Assembly (NCBI GenBank): GCA_944328495.1
Contig: CALVHR010000011.1
Coordinates: 1-63,348 of the forward strand
Source: an uncultured Clostridia bacterium
GTDB lineage: Bacteria; Bacillota; Clostridia; Christensenellales; Borkfalkiaceae
Direction of reading: 5' to 3'
Length of the DNA: 63,348 nt
The position numbers and the translations under genes are program-made. Position 1 is the first letter of the stretch, and every line of letters starts with the position of its first letter. This document shows positions 25,899 through 33,519 of this stretch, one piece after another. A model generated the notes under the pieces. The model searched no databases. It saw only the letters and a program-made list of their open reading frames with translations, and was not told the DNA's origin.

Positions 25899-27497
25899 AT
25901 GAACGAAAACGAACGGATTTCCGCGGGTGCGGAAAAAGTGGAAAAGATCGACCGCGGCGGTGCCGAACGGGCGGACGAGGCAAAGAGCAAGATCGCAAAG
26001 GAAGAAGCGCGTGCCGAAAAGCGCATCGAGAATGCGAAAATGAAAGCGGAAAAGGAAGAAAAGAAGCGTGTCCGCGCCGAGCGGGAACATGCCGAAAAGA
26101 TGCACGAGCGCGCAGAGCGGGCGGAGCGCACCGTTGCGCGCAGGCGGGAAAAACAGCGCGGCGAGGACAAGCACGCGCCGGGATTCGGCGGTTGGCTCGC
26201 GGCGGTGGTCGCCCTTTCGGTGACGGTGCTCGCGCTGGGCGCGATCGTGACGGTCGGGTATTTCGATCTCAAAGAGGCGAAGGCCTCCATTGCGGGCGGG
26301 TATCAGAGCGCCGTATACGAATTTTCCGAACTGGTAGAAAATATGGATGCGAATCTCGCCAAAGCGCGCGTTGCGGACGGCGGATATGAAATGCAGAAGG
26401 TGCTCACCGACGTGCTCGTGGAGAGCGAGCTGGCGGAAAAATGCCTCGAACAGTTTCCTTGCGACGGGCATGCTTCGCAGCAGCTGACGGCGTTCGTCAA
26501 CCGCGTAAGCGATTATACGGAAACGCTCCTGCACAAACTTGCCGCGGGACAGCAGCTGACGGCGGAAGAGACGGAAGTCGTCGAGTATATGTACAGCACG
26601 ACGGAAAAGATCCGCGCCGCACTGCCCGCGCTCGTGGAACAGGCGAAAAACGGCACATTGGAAGAATTTTTAAATCAAACGGGAGATTTTTCGGCAGAAT
26701 TCGGAAACCTTTCCAATACGGTGGCGGAAGTGCCCAAGAGCATCGAAGACGGACCTTTTTCGCAGAGCGCAAACAGCCGCAAGAGCGAATTTTTGGCAGG
26801 ACAGAAGGAGCTGAGCGAGAGCGAAGCGTCCGCGCGCGCCAATGAATATTTTGCGGCGTACGAGCCGACCGAACTGCGCCTTACGGGCAAGACGGAAGGC
26901 GGGGATTTCGCGGCGTATGCGTTTGAATTCAAGTCCAAATCGGGGGAAGAGTATTACGCGCAGATCACCGTCCGAGGCGGATACCTTGCGCTGCTGGACG
27001 GCTATAACGGATGTACGGGACACAATCTCGACGTGCATGCCTGCAAGCTGATCGCACAGAAATATCTTGAAAAGTGCGGATATGCCGACATGCGTCCCGT
27101 CTGGGCGGGTGAATCGGGCAGCGAATGCTGCATCAATTTCGTGCGCACACAGGGCGGCGTACTCATCTATCCCGAAATGATCAAAGTCAAGGTCTGCGAG
27201 GAAAAGGGTGCGGTCACGGGCATGGAAGCACATTCCTATCTTGGCGCGCACGCCGATCGGGAGATCGGAACGCCCTCCGTTTCCCGCGAAAAGATCGAAG
27301 CGAACGCCGAAGCGCGCATGGAATTGCACGGCGTACGCCTGGCGATCATTCCCGTGGACGGGCAGGAAGTGCTCACGTACGAGATCCGCGGCGATCACGG
27401 CGGCAGAAGATATTATGCCTATGTGGATGCGAACACGGGAAAAACCGTGGAGATCTTCACGGTCGTCACGACAGACCGCGGCGACGCGTTGCTGTAA
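25899..27497 (+). CDS. ypeB: Germination protein YpeB with charged N-terminal extension
   Basis: A 532-aa SleB partner protein. Residues 1-88 are an extremely charged Lys/Glu/Arg/Ala stretch with coiled-coil character (AEKVEKIDRG ... AEKEEKKRVRAEREHAEKMHERAERAER). A membrane helix follows (about 100-122, LAAVVALSVTVLALGAIVTV), then the conserved YpeB body with PepSY-like repeats in the C-terminal half (ITVRGGYLALLDG, YYAYVDANTGKTVEIFTV). Bacillus YpeB is about 450 aa and starts close to the membrane helix, so the extension explains the extra length. AAGGAGGAG precedes the start. Confidence 0.9.
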   Translation: MNENERISAGAEKVEKIDRGGAERADEAKSKIAKEEARAEKRIENAKMKAEKEEKKRVRAEREHAEKMHERAERAERTVARRREKQRGEDKHAPGFGGWLAAVVALSVTVLALGAIVTVGYFDLKEAKASIAGGYQSAVYEFSELVENMDANLAKARVADGGYEMQKVLTDVLVESELAEKCLEQFPCDGHASQQLTAFVNRVSDYTETLLHKLAAGQQLTAEETEVVEYMYSTTEKIRAALPALVEQAKNGTLEEFLNQTGDFSAEFGNLSNTVAEVPKSIEDGPFSQSANSRKSEFLAGQKELSESEASARANEYFAAYEPTELRLTGKTEGGDFAAYAFEFKSKSGEEYYAQITVRGGYLALLDGYNGCTGHNLDVHACKLIAQKYLEKCGYADMRPVWAGESGSECCINFVRTQGGVLIYPEMIKVKVCEEKGAVTGMEAHSYLGAHADREIGTPSVSREKIEANAEARMELHGVRLAIIPVDGQEVLTYEIRGDHGGRRYYAYVDANTGKTVEIFTVVTTDRGDALL

Positions 27498-27516
27498 GCA
27501 TCGATGATACGGAAAA

Positions 27517-27562
27517 GAGAGCAAGCCCGCAGGCGCGAAAGCGCCTGCGGGCTTGCTCTCTT
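27517..27562 (+). terminator. Hairpin after sleB-ypeB
   Basis: GAGAGCAAGCCCGCAGGCGC pairs perfectly with its complement around a GAAA tetraloop. Only TTATATTTT follows, so termination may be partial. Confidence 0.75.
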
Positions 27563-27667
27563 ATATTTTGCGGCGCGCGGAAAAAGGGAAACTTTGCCGT
27601 ATTTTGCAGGGAGGAAAGAAAAAGTGCTTTCGCGCGCGGAAAAGACGGTTTTTTTGCGGACTGCGGT

Positions 27668-27696
27668 TTGACAAATCGCGCGATAAGCGATATAAT
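27668..27696 (+). promoter_or_regulatory. Promoter of the SecB-like - fabZ operon
   Basis: TTGACA (27668-27673), 17-bp spacer, TATAAT (27691-27696): a perfect sigma-A consensus. Confidence 0.85.
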
Positions 27697-27767
27697 AATA
27701 GAAAGGCACGGAGCGCCCGCAGGGGGCGGCCGCATGCCGCGCCGGAATACGTTCGGGGAGTGGACAT

Positions 27768-28193
27768 ATGCAAAAAATCGATTTTACTTTAAAGGGGATC
27801 CGTGCGGACGAACTCAGCTTTAAGCTGAACGGGATACGCCCGCAGAGCGGGAAGATGGATCTCAAACCCACCTTTTCGCGCAAGGTGCGCCGCGCCGTGG
27901 AAAATGAAAGGCTGTGCTTTATTTCGCTGACCGTCAAGATCGAAAAGACGGAAGATGCGCCCAAGCCTTTCGATCTGACCGTCACGATGACGGGCGTGTT
28001 CGAATCGGATGCCAAGACGGACGAAGAACGCAAGAGCGTGATCGTGGGCGGCACGTCGGTGCTGTACCCGTATGTGCGCGCGGCGGTGACCAGCCTGACG
28101 ACGGCGGCGCTCGCGGCGCCCATTGTCCTGCCCGTCGTGAGCGGGGCGCTGTTCCCGGAAGACAAGGACGCCGAAAACGGCATTGTCAGCTGA
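27768..28193 (+). CDS. SecB-like chaperone family protein
   Basis: A 141-aa protein matching the SecB-like fold found in Gram-positive bacteria. An N-terminal beta-rich half (LKGIRADELSFKLNG, FISLTVKIEKTEDAPKPFDLTVTMTGVFES) leads to VGGTSVLYPYVRAAVTSLTTAALAAPIVLPVVSG. That corresponds to the SecB segment ...LFPYAR..I...T...G.PPL.L.P... SecB-type proteins hold unfolded polypeptides for export; in Firmicutes such homologues are also linked to toxin-antitoxin modules, but no toxin gene is adjacent. Cotranscribed with fabZ. Confidence 0.7.
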   Translation: MQKIDFTLKGIRADELSFKLNGIRPQSGKMDLKPTFSRKVRRAVENERLCFISLTVKIEKTEDAPKPFDLTVTMTGVFESDAKTDEERKSVIVGGTSVLYPYVRAAVTSLTTAALAAPIVLPVVSGALFPEDKDAENGIVS

Positions 28194-28202
28194 GGAGGCG
28201 CC

Positions 28203-28622
28203 ATGAACAGAGAGGAGATCAAACAGCTTCTGCCCCATCGCGAGCCGATGCTGCTTTTGGACGAAGTGGAGCTGAGCGAGGACGGCGCGGCGATCGGAAA
28301 ATATACCGTACGCGGCGACGAATTCTTTTTGCAGGGACATTTTCCCGGCAATCCCATCGTGCCCGGCGTCATTCAGTGCGAGATGATCGCGCAGACGGCG
28401 GTCGTGCTCATCCCCGACAGCAAGGGCAGCACGCCGCTGTATACGGGGCTCAACAACGTTAAATTTAAGAATCCGCTTTTGCCGGGGGATACGGCGGTCA
28501 TGACCGTCACGCTCACCGCGCGCAAGGGGATCTTCTGTTTCGCGAAGGGAAAACTGGAAGCGAACGGAAAGCTGTGCACCAGCGCGGAATTTTCTTTTGC
28601 GATCGTACCTTCGAAAAAATAG
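28203..28622 (+). CDS. fabZ: 3-hydroxyacyl-ACP dehydratase FabZ
   Basis: 139 aa, hot-dog fold dehydratase of fatty acid elongation. The catalytic His is in GHFPGNPIVPGV and the catalytic Glu in QCEMIAQ. LPHREPMLLLDEV at the N-terminus is the family signature. Start at 28203 with GAGGAGG upstream. It is separated from the main fab cluster by a terminator and the fabH promoter, and is expressed with the SecB-like gene. Confidence 0.94.
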   Translation: MNREEIKQLLPHREPMLLLDEVELSEDGAAIGKYTVRGDEFFLQGHFPGNPIVPGVIQCEMIAQTAVVLIPDSKGSTPLYTGLNNVKFKNPLLPGDTAVMTVTLTARKGIFCFAKGKLEANGKLCTSAEFSFAIVPSKK

Positions 28623-28631
28623 AACGATGCG

Positions 28632-28660
28632 GCGCACCTGCTCCACAGGTGCGCTTTTTT
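28632..28660 (+). terminator. Rho-independent terminator after fabZ
   Basis: GCGCACCTG ctcca CAGGTGCGC followed by six T. Confidence 0.92.
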
Positions 28661-28705
28661 CGGTTGTCGGTGCGCGCACGGCGGCCCGCTATTTTCCGAA
28701 AAGGC

Positions 28706-28734
28706 TTGACTTGCTCGCATAAAACGACTATAAT
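28706..28734 (+). promoter_or_regulatory. Promoter of the main fab-acc operon
   Basis: TTGACT (28706-28711), 17-bp spacer, TATAAT (28729-28734). No FapR or FabT type operator is recognised around it. Confidence 0.85.
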
Positions 28735-28753
28735 CTAAAAGAGGTAATTTTCA

Positions 28754-29716
28754 ATGTTTTATATTGCAGGAACGGGCAGTGCCCTTCCGGAAAAGGTCGT
28801 CACCAACGACGATCTTGCAAAATTTTTGGATACGTCCGACGAATGGATCTATACCCGCACGGGCATCCGCAGCCGCCACGTGATCACGCATGAGCGGCTC
28901 AACGATCTTGCGATCGCGTCGGCAAAGCAGGCGCTTGCGGACGCGGGGATCGCGGGTTCGGACGTCGACCTCATAATCTGCGCGACCATGCGCGGCGATA
29001 CTTTCACGCCCTCATTGGCGTGCTGCGTGGGGGAGGCGATTTGTTCGCGTGCACCCGCTTTTGATGTCAACGCGGCGTGCGTGGGCGTGCTCTATTGCAT
29101 GGAGATCGCCGATTCTTTCATCGCCGCGGGCAAGGCGAAAAACGTTCTGATCGTCTCCGCGGAGGCGATGAGCAAGCTGGTCGATTGGACGGACCGTTCG
29201 ACGTGTGTGCTGTTCGGGGACGGTTCGGGCGCAATGGTCGTGCGCGCGGGCAAGGGCAGGCTCGCGGGCGAGCTCTCCTGCGATCCCGATTCCCATGTCA
29301 TCCGCATGCCCAACATCGAGGGCGTCAACAGCCCTTACAATGAAAGTGAGCATTTACCGCTGATCATGCACATGGACGGCGGCGAAGTGTATAAATTTGC
29401 GGTCAACGCGATGGGCAGGAACATCGAGGAAGTGTGCGCGCAGGCGAATCTTACGCCCGCAGACATCGATTGGTATCTGCCGCATCAGGCGAACGTGCGC
29501 ATCATCGACGCGAGCCTGAAAAAATTCCGCATCGACAAGAGCAAAGTGCTTCTCAATATTTCCGGCTGCGGCAATATGAGCGCAACATCGATCATGGTGC
29601 TTTTGGACGAATATGCCAAAAAAGGCACCTTCAAAAAGGGCGATAAACTGTTGTTTGTTGCGTTCGGGGCGGGGCTGACGAGCGGCGCCGTCATCGTCGA
29701 GTGGAACAAAGACTGA
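28754..29716 (+). CDS. fabH: 3-oxoacyl-ACP synthase III
   Basis: A 320-aa condensing enzyme that starts fatty acid synthesis from acyl-CoA and malonyl-ACP. The active-site Cys109 is in NAACVGVLY, His in LPHQANVRI and Asn in LNISGCGNMSA. The N-terminal WIYTRTGIRSRHV motif is typical of FabH. First gene of the fab-acc cluster, with GAGGT before its start. Confidence 0.96.
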   Translation: MFYIAGTGSALPEKVVTNDDLAKFLDTSDEWIYTRTGIRSRHVITHERLNDLAIASAKQALADAGIAGSDVDLIICATMRGDTFTPSLACCVGEAICSRAPAFDVNAACVGVLYCMEIADSFIAAGKAKNVLIVSAEAMSKLVDWTDRSTCVLFGDGSGAMVVRAGKGRLAGELSCDPDSHVIRMPNIEGVNSPYNESEHLPLIMHMDGGEVYKFAVNAMGRNIEEVCAQANLTPADIDWYLPHQANVRIIDASLKKFRIDKSKVLLNISGCGNMSATSIMVLLDEYAKKGTFKKGDKLLFVAFGAGLTSGAVIVEWNKD

Positions 29717-29767
29717 TTACAATGCATGTAAATATAGAAAGATTAAAGAAAAAGGAGATTAAAAAGT

Positions 29768-29995
29768 ATGACTACGTTGGAAAAATTGAAAGAGATCCTC
29801 AGCGAATGCAAGGGCGAAGACCTTGACATCACCCCCGAAACCACCTTCGACGAACTCGAATTCGATTCGCTCGACAAAGTGGACATCGTCATGCAGATCG
29901 AAGAAGCATACGACATTTCGCTGGGCGACAACATGCAGCTTTCCACCGTCGGCGAGCTGATCGCAAAGATCGACGAGGCGGTCGCAAACAAGTAA
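29768..29995 (+). CDS. acpP: Acyl carrier protein
   Basis: 75 aa, strongly acidic. Ser34 in EFDSLDKVDIVM is the phosphopantetheine attachment site. Carries growing acyl chains for the enzymes encoded around it. AAAAGGAG precedes the start. Confidence 0.96.
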   Translation: MTTLEKLKEILSECKGEDLDITPETTFDELEFDSLDKVDIVMQIEEAYDISLGDNMQLSTVGELIAKIDEAVANK

Positions 29996-30007
29996 AAAGG
30001 CGAAGCG

Positions 30008-30949
30008 ATGCAGACAAAATTAACTGAACTTTTGGGTATTCAGTACCCGATCATGCAGGGAGGCATGGCGTGGATCGCCGATGCCTCTTTGGCGAGCGCT
30101 GTTTCCAATGCGGGCGGCCTGGGTATCATTTCCGCGATGAATGCAAACGCGGACTGGGTGCGCGAAGAGATCCGCAAATGCCGCACCATGACGGATAAGC
30201 CGTTCGGCGTAAACATTATGCTGATGAGCCCGCATGTGGAAGAAGTGGCGAAGATGGTCGCGGAGGAGAAAGTTCCCGTCGTCACGACAGGGGCGGGCAA
30301 TCCTTCGCGTTTTGTAAAAATGTGGAAAGAAGCGGGCGTCAAGATCCTGCCCGTAGTCGCGTCCACGGCGCTTGCAAAGATGGTTGAGCGCGCGGGCGCG
30401 GACGCAGTCATCGCCGAGGGCGGCGAGAGCGGCGGGCACGTCGGCGATCTGACGACGATGGCGCTTGTTCCGCAGGTCGTCGATGCAGTGAATATTCCCG
30501 TCGTGGCGGCGGGCGGCATTGCGGACGGAAGGGGCATGGTCGCGGCGTTCGCGCTGGGCGCGTGCGGCGTGCAGATGGGCACCCGTTTTCTCGTAGCGAA
30601 AGAATGTACGGTCAGTGCCGAATATAAGAAAAAAGTTCTTGCGGCGAAGGATATTTCGACGATGGTCACAGGCAGGCGCCTGGGGCATCCCGTGCGCGCC
30701 ATCAAGACGGCGTACACCAATCAGTACGCGAAACTGGAAGCGGATTCCAACTATCCCGACGAAAAACTCGAAGAGTTCGGCGTGGGGTCTTTGCGCAAGG
30801 CCGCCAAGGACGGAAATGCAGAGGAAGGTTGTTTCCTCGCAGGGCAGATCGCGGGCATGGTGAAAGAAGAACAGACCGTCGCCGAGATCATTGCCGACGT
30901 CATGAAAGGCGCCGAAAAGCTGATGGAGGGCGTCAAATGGGACGTGTAG
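30008..30949 (+). CDS. fabK: Enoyl-ACP reductase II
   Basis: A 313-aa FMN-dependent TIM-barrel enoyl reductase, the form used by many Firmicutes in place of FabI. Motifs: YPIMQGGMAWIADASLA, GGLGIISA, PFGVNIML, GAGNPSRFV, EGGESGGHVGDLTT and GTRFLVAKECTV. Related to 2-nitropropane dioxygenases, but its place between acpP and fabD settles the role. It overlaps fabD by 13 bp. Confidence 0.95.
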   Translation: MQTKLTELLGIQYPIMQGGMAWIADASLASAVSNAGGLGIISAMNANADWVREEIRKCRTMTDKPFGVNIMLMSPHVEEVAKMVAEEKVPVVTTGAGNPSRFVKMWKEAGVKILPVVASTALAKMVERAGADAVIAEGGESGGHVGDLTTMALVPQVVDAVNIPVVAAGGIADGRGMVAAFALGACGVQMGTRFLVAKECTVSAEYKKKVLAAKDISTMVTGRRLGHPVRAIKTAYTNQYAKLEADSNYPDEKLEEFGVGSLRKAAKDGNAEEGCFLAGQIAGMVKEEQTVAEIIADVMKGAEKLMEGVKWDV

Positions 30950-31773
30950 CCTTTTTGTTCGCGGGGCAGGGCGCGCAGGTGCCCGGCATGGCGGGCGATG
31001 TAAAAGACCTCCCCAAAGTCAAAAAACTCTTTGATCTTGCCGAAAGCATCCGTCCCGGCACGGTGGACAAGATGCTTTTTGGCACGCAGGAAGAACTCAA
31101 CCGCACTTTGTTGACCCAGCCGACGATGTTTCTTGCCGATCTCGCGTATGCGTACGCGAAAGAGGAGGAGCTCGGCACGCCCGACTGTGCGTGCGGCTTT
31201 TCGGTGGGCGAAGTTCCCGCGCTCTGTTTTGCGGGTGTTTTGTCCGAAGAGGACGCATTCCGCACGATCGTAAAGCGCGCGGAACTGATGGAAGCGTATA
31301 CACAGCGCGTCGCCGGTTGCATGATCGCGGTCATCGGGCTCGCTCCCGCGGCGGTGGAAGCGCTCTGCGACGGGGAAAATACGCACCCTGCCAATTATAA
31401 CGGATCCAAACAGACGGTCGTTGCGTGCCGCGCCGAAGCGGAGGCGGATTTCTGCGCCAAAGTGAAAGCTGCGGGCGGCAGAGCGATGAAACTGCGCGTT
31501 TCGGGGATGTTCCATTGCCCCGAGCTTGCGCCCGAAGCGGAAGCGTTCGGGTCCTTTTTGCGTGGCTTGAAATTGAATGCACCTCGTCTGGACGTGTATG
31601 CGAACCTGACGGCGCAGCCGTATGCGGGGGATTTTGCGGATACGCTCGCGCGGCAGATGTGTTCGCCCGTGCGCTTTACGGCGACGATCGCGAACATGAA
31701 AGCGCGCGGCGTGGAAGAATTTGTGGAAGTCGGTCCCGGGAAAGTGCTCTCGGGGCTGGTGCAGAGAGGGTAA
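30937..31773 (+). CDS. fabD: Malonyl-CoA:ACP transacylase
   Basis: A 278-aa transacylase that loads malonyl groups on ACP. The nucleophile Ser89 lies in GFSVGE (usually GHSLGE) after FLFAGQGAQVPGMAGD at the start; the catalytic His is in GMFHCPE, and the end is VGPGKVLSGLVQR. About 30 residues shorter than E. coli FabD. The start at 30937 lies inside fabK, implying translational coupling. Downstream comes the first structured repeat instead of the next gene. Confidence 0.93.
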   Translation: MGRVAFLFAGQGAQVPGMAGDVKDLPKVKKLFDLAESIRPGTVDKMLFGTQEELNRTLLTQPTMFLADLAYAYAKEEELGTPDCACGFSVGEVPALCFAGVLSEEDAFRTIVKRAELMEAYTQRVAGCMIAVIGLAPAAVEALCDGENTHPANYNGSKQTVVACRAEAEADFCAKVKAAGGRAMKLRVSGMFHCPELAPEAEAFGSFLRGLKLNAPRLDVYANLTAQPYAGDFADTLARQMCSPVRFTATIANMKARGVEEFVEVGPGKVLSGLVQRG

Positions 31774-31783
31774 AAAAAGAAAC

Positions 31784-32165
31784 TCGTGAAAATCTCGGCG
31801 CGACGGCGCCTGCGATTTTCTACGACGGGAGGGGAAACCCGAACGGTTTTCCCCTCAACGCGGCATAAAACAGGGGCACACATATTATTGAAATGCCGCG
31901 TTTTCACCCCATCCGTGAGCCTTCGGCAAATCGGGGGAAAAAGCCAAAAGTGTGATTTCGGCTTTTTCAATTTTTTATTAAATAATTTCTGCGCGTTCCA
32001 AAATCGCAATTTTGGATAAGCGCACTCAATTTGTCGCATACCTGCGACCTCAAGCGGGTGAATGCGGCGCGCGTACTATGGTGTGCCCTAAAAAAGGCGC
32101 GCCGCAGAGGGCAGAGCCCTCAAATCACGGCTTTTTCTTTCGTCAGCTCGAAAGAAAAAGCGTGA
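31784..32165 (-). repeat. Structured intergenic repeat, copy A (full length, inverted)
   Basis: A 382-bp non-coding element in the fabD-fabG gap, in opposite orientation to copy B (32928-33308). In element orientation (read on the minus strand) it has: terminal hairpin 32125-32165 (TCACG ... CGTGA); GAGGGC hairpin 32107-32121; variable-stem hairpin 32064-32105 (arms GCGGCGCGC); a 161-bp core 31903-32063; variable-stem hairpin 31857-31902 (arms AACGCGGCAT); AGGGGAAA hairpin 31830-31855; terminal hairpin 31784-31825 (TCGT ... ACGA). The core differs from that of copy B at only about 11 of 161 positions, including two one-base indels. No known family recognised. Confidence 0.9.
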
Positions 32166-32183
32166 GCAGAAGGAGAAGTTTTT

Positions 32184-32921
32184 ATGGAAAAAAGAGTTGC
32201 CCTGATCACGGGCGCGGGCAGAGGGATCGGCGCAAAGATCGCGCTGACGCTTGCGCAAGACAATACAGACATTGCCGTCGTCGATTACAGTGACGAAGAG
32301 GCGGCAAAAGAAACACTGGACGCACTCGCGCAGGCGGGAGCCGTTGCGCGTTATTATAAATGCGACGTATCCGATTTTGCGGGAACAAAAGCGGTCGTCG
32401 ATCAGATCGTAAAAGATTTCGGGAAGATCGATATTCTTGTCAACAACGCGGGAGTGACCGCGGACAAACTGATCATGCGCATGGAAGAAGCGGATTGGGA
32501 CAGGGTGCTGCGCATTAACCTGAAAGGCTGTTTCAACATGATCAAGCACGTCACGCCGTACATGATGCGCAAGCGTTACGGCAGGATCGTATCCATTTCA
32601 TCGGTGGTGGGACTGATGGGCAATGCGGGACAGGCGAACTATTCGGCGTCCAAGGCGGGCATCATCGGGCTGACAAAATCGGTGGCGAAAGAATTCGGCT
32701 CGCGCGGCATCACGGCAAACGCAGTCGCGCCGGGCTTTATCAAGACGGCAATGACGGACGCTTTGACCGAAGAGCAGAAGCAGGCGATGTACAAATTGAT
32801 CCCGCTCGGGTCTTTGGGCGAAACGGAAGACATTGCGCAGGCGGTTAAATTTTTGGTATCCGACTGTGCGCGTTATATCACGGGCGAAGTTCTGCGCGTG
32901 GACGGCGGAATGTGTATGTAG
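32184..32921 (+). CDS. fabG: 3-oxoacyl-ACP reductase FabG
   Basis: A 245-aa short-chain dehydrogenase that reduces 3-oxoacyl-ACP with NADPH. Nucleotide motif GAGRGIGAKIA, NNAG, catalytic Ser in SISSVVG, Tyr153 and Lys157 in YSASKAG; the end is VLRVDGGMCM. AGAAGGAGAAG precedes the start. It sits alone between two inverted copies of the structured repeat, so it is separated from fabD by 410 bp and from fabF by about 600 bp inside an otherwise compact cluster. Confidence 0.95.
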   Translation: MEKRVALITGAGRGIGAKIALTLAQDNTDIAVVDYSDEEAAKETLDALAQAGAVARYYKCDVSDFAGTKAVVDQIVKDFGKIDILVNNAGVTADKLIMRMEEADWDRVLRINLKGCFNMIKHVTPYMMRKRYGRIVSISSVVGLMGNAGQANYSASKAGIIGLTKSVAKEFGSRGITANAVAPGFIKTAMTDALTEEQKQAMYKLIPLGSLGETEDIAQAVKFLVSDCARYITGEVLRVDGGMCM

Positions 32922-32927
32922 AAGGGT

Positions 32928-33308
32928 TCACGAAAATTCTTTTGTGCTGACAAAAGAATTTTCCGTGAGGGGGAGGGCTCTGCCCTCTATCCGCGATCAA
33001 TAAGGGCACAAACAGAATTATAATCGCGGATATTCACCCGCTGAGGTCGCAAGTATGCGACAAATTGAGTGCGCTAATCCAAAATTGCGATTTTGGAACG
33101 CGCAAAAATTATTAAATAATAAACTGAAAAAGCCAAAATCACACTTTTGGCTTTTTCCCCCGATTTGCCGAAAGGCTTACGGAAGGGGTGAAGTTGCGGC
33201 ATTCATGATAAGTGTGCACTTAAAAATGCCGCAACGAGGGGAAAGCCGTTCGGGTTTCCCCTGAAACTCACGAAAATTTGTTTCGTCGGCACGAAACAAA
33301 TTTTGTGA
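32928..33308 (+). repeat. Structured intergenic repeat, copy B (full length)
   Basis: A 381-bp element right after fabG. Order: terminal hairpin 32928-32968 (TCACG ... CGTGA); GAGGGC tct GCCCTC 32973-32987; variable-stem hairpin 32989-33031 (ATCCGCGAT / ATCGCGGAT, loop with GGGCACA); core 33032-33192 with hairpins GTCGCA/TGCGAC, CCAAAA/TTTTGG and GAAAAAGCCAAAA/TTTTGGCTTTTTC; variable-stem hairpin 33193-33235 (GTTGCGGCATT / AATGCCGCAAC, loop with GTGTGC); AGGGGAAA/TTTCCCCT 33237-33262; terminal hairpin 33268-33308. The symmetric plan is the same as in copy A. Confidence 0.9.
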
Positions 33309-33317
33309 ACAGATACC

Positions 33318-33500
33318 TGAAAAAGCCGAAATCACACTTTTGGCTTTTTCCCCCGATTTGCCGTAGGCTTACGGAAGAGGTGAAGCCGCGCGAATCATGG
33401 CAGTGTGCCCCGAAAGGTCGCGCGGCGAGGGGAAAGCCGTTCGGGTTTCCCCTGAAAATCTCGGCATTTCGCAGGCGACAGCTCGCCGAGAAATGCGAGA
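33318..33500 (+). repeat. Structured intergenic repeat, copy C (right half only)
   Basis: Begins within the core (from CTGAAAAAGCCGAAATC) ten bases after the end of copy B and continues through the variable-stem hairpin 33385-33426 (arms GCCGCGCGA / TCGCGCGGC, loop with GTGTGCCC), the AGGGGAAA hairpin 33427-33453 and a terminal hairpin 33459-33500 (CTCG, CATTTC arms). Same orientation as B. The left half is absent, so this is a partial duplication or the remains of an older insertion. Confidence 0.85.
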
Positions 33501-33519
33501 ACAGGAATTGGAGGATTTT

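Noticed and set aside
31784-33500. Structured repeats read as ordinary intergenic terminators
   Set aside because: They lie inside a cotranscribed cluster, lack T-runs after most stems, and keep a fixed order of more than six hairpins with equal total length in two copies.
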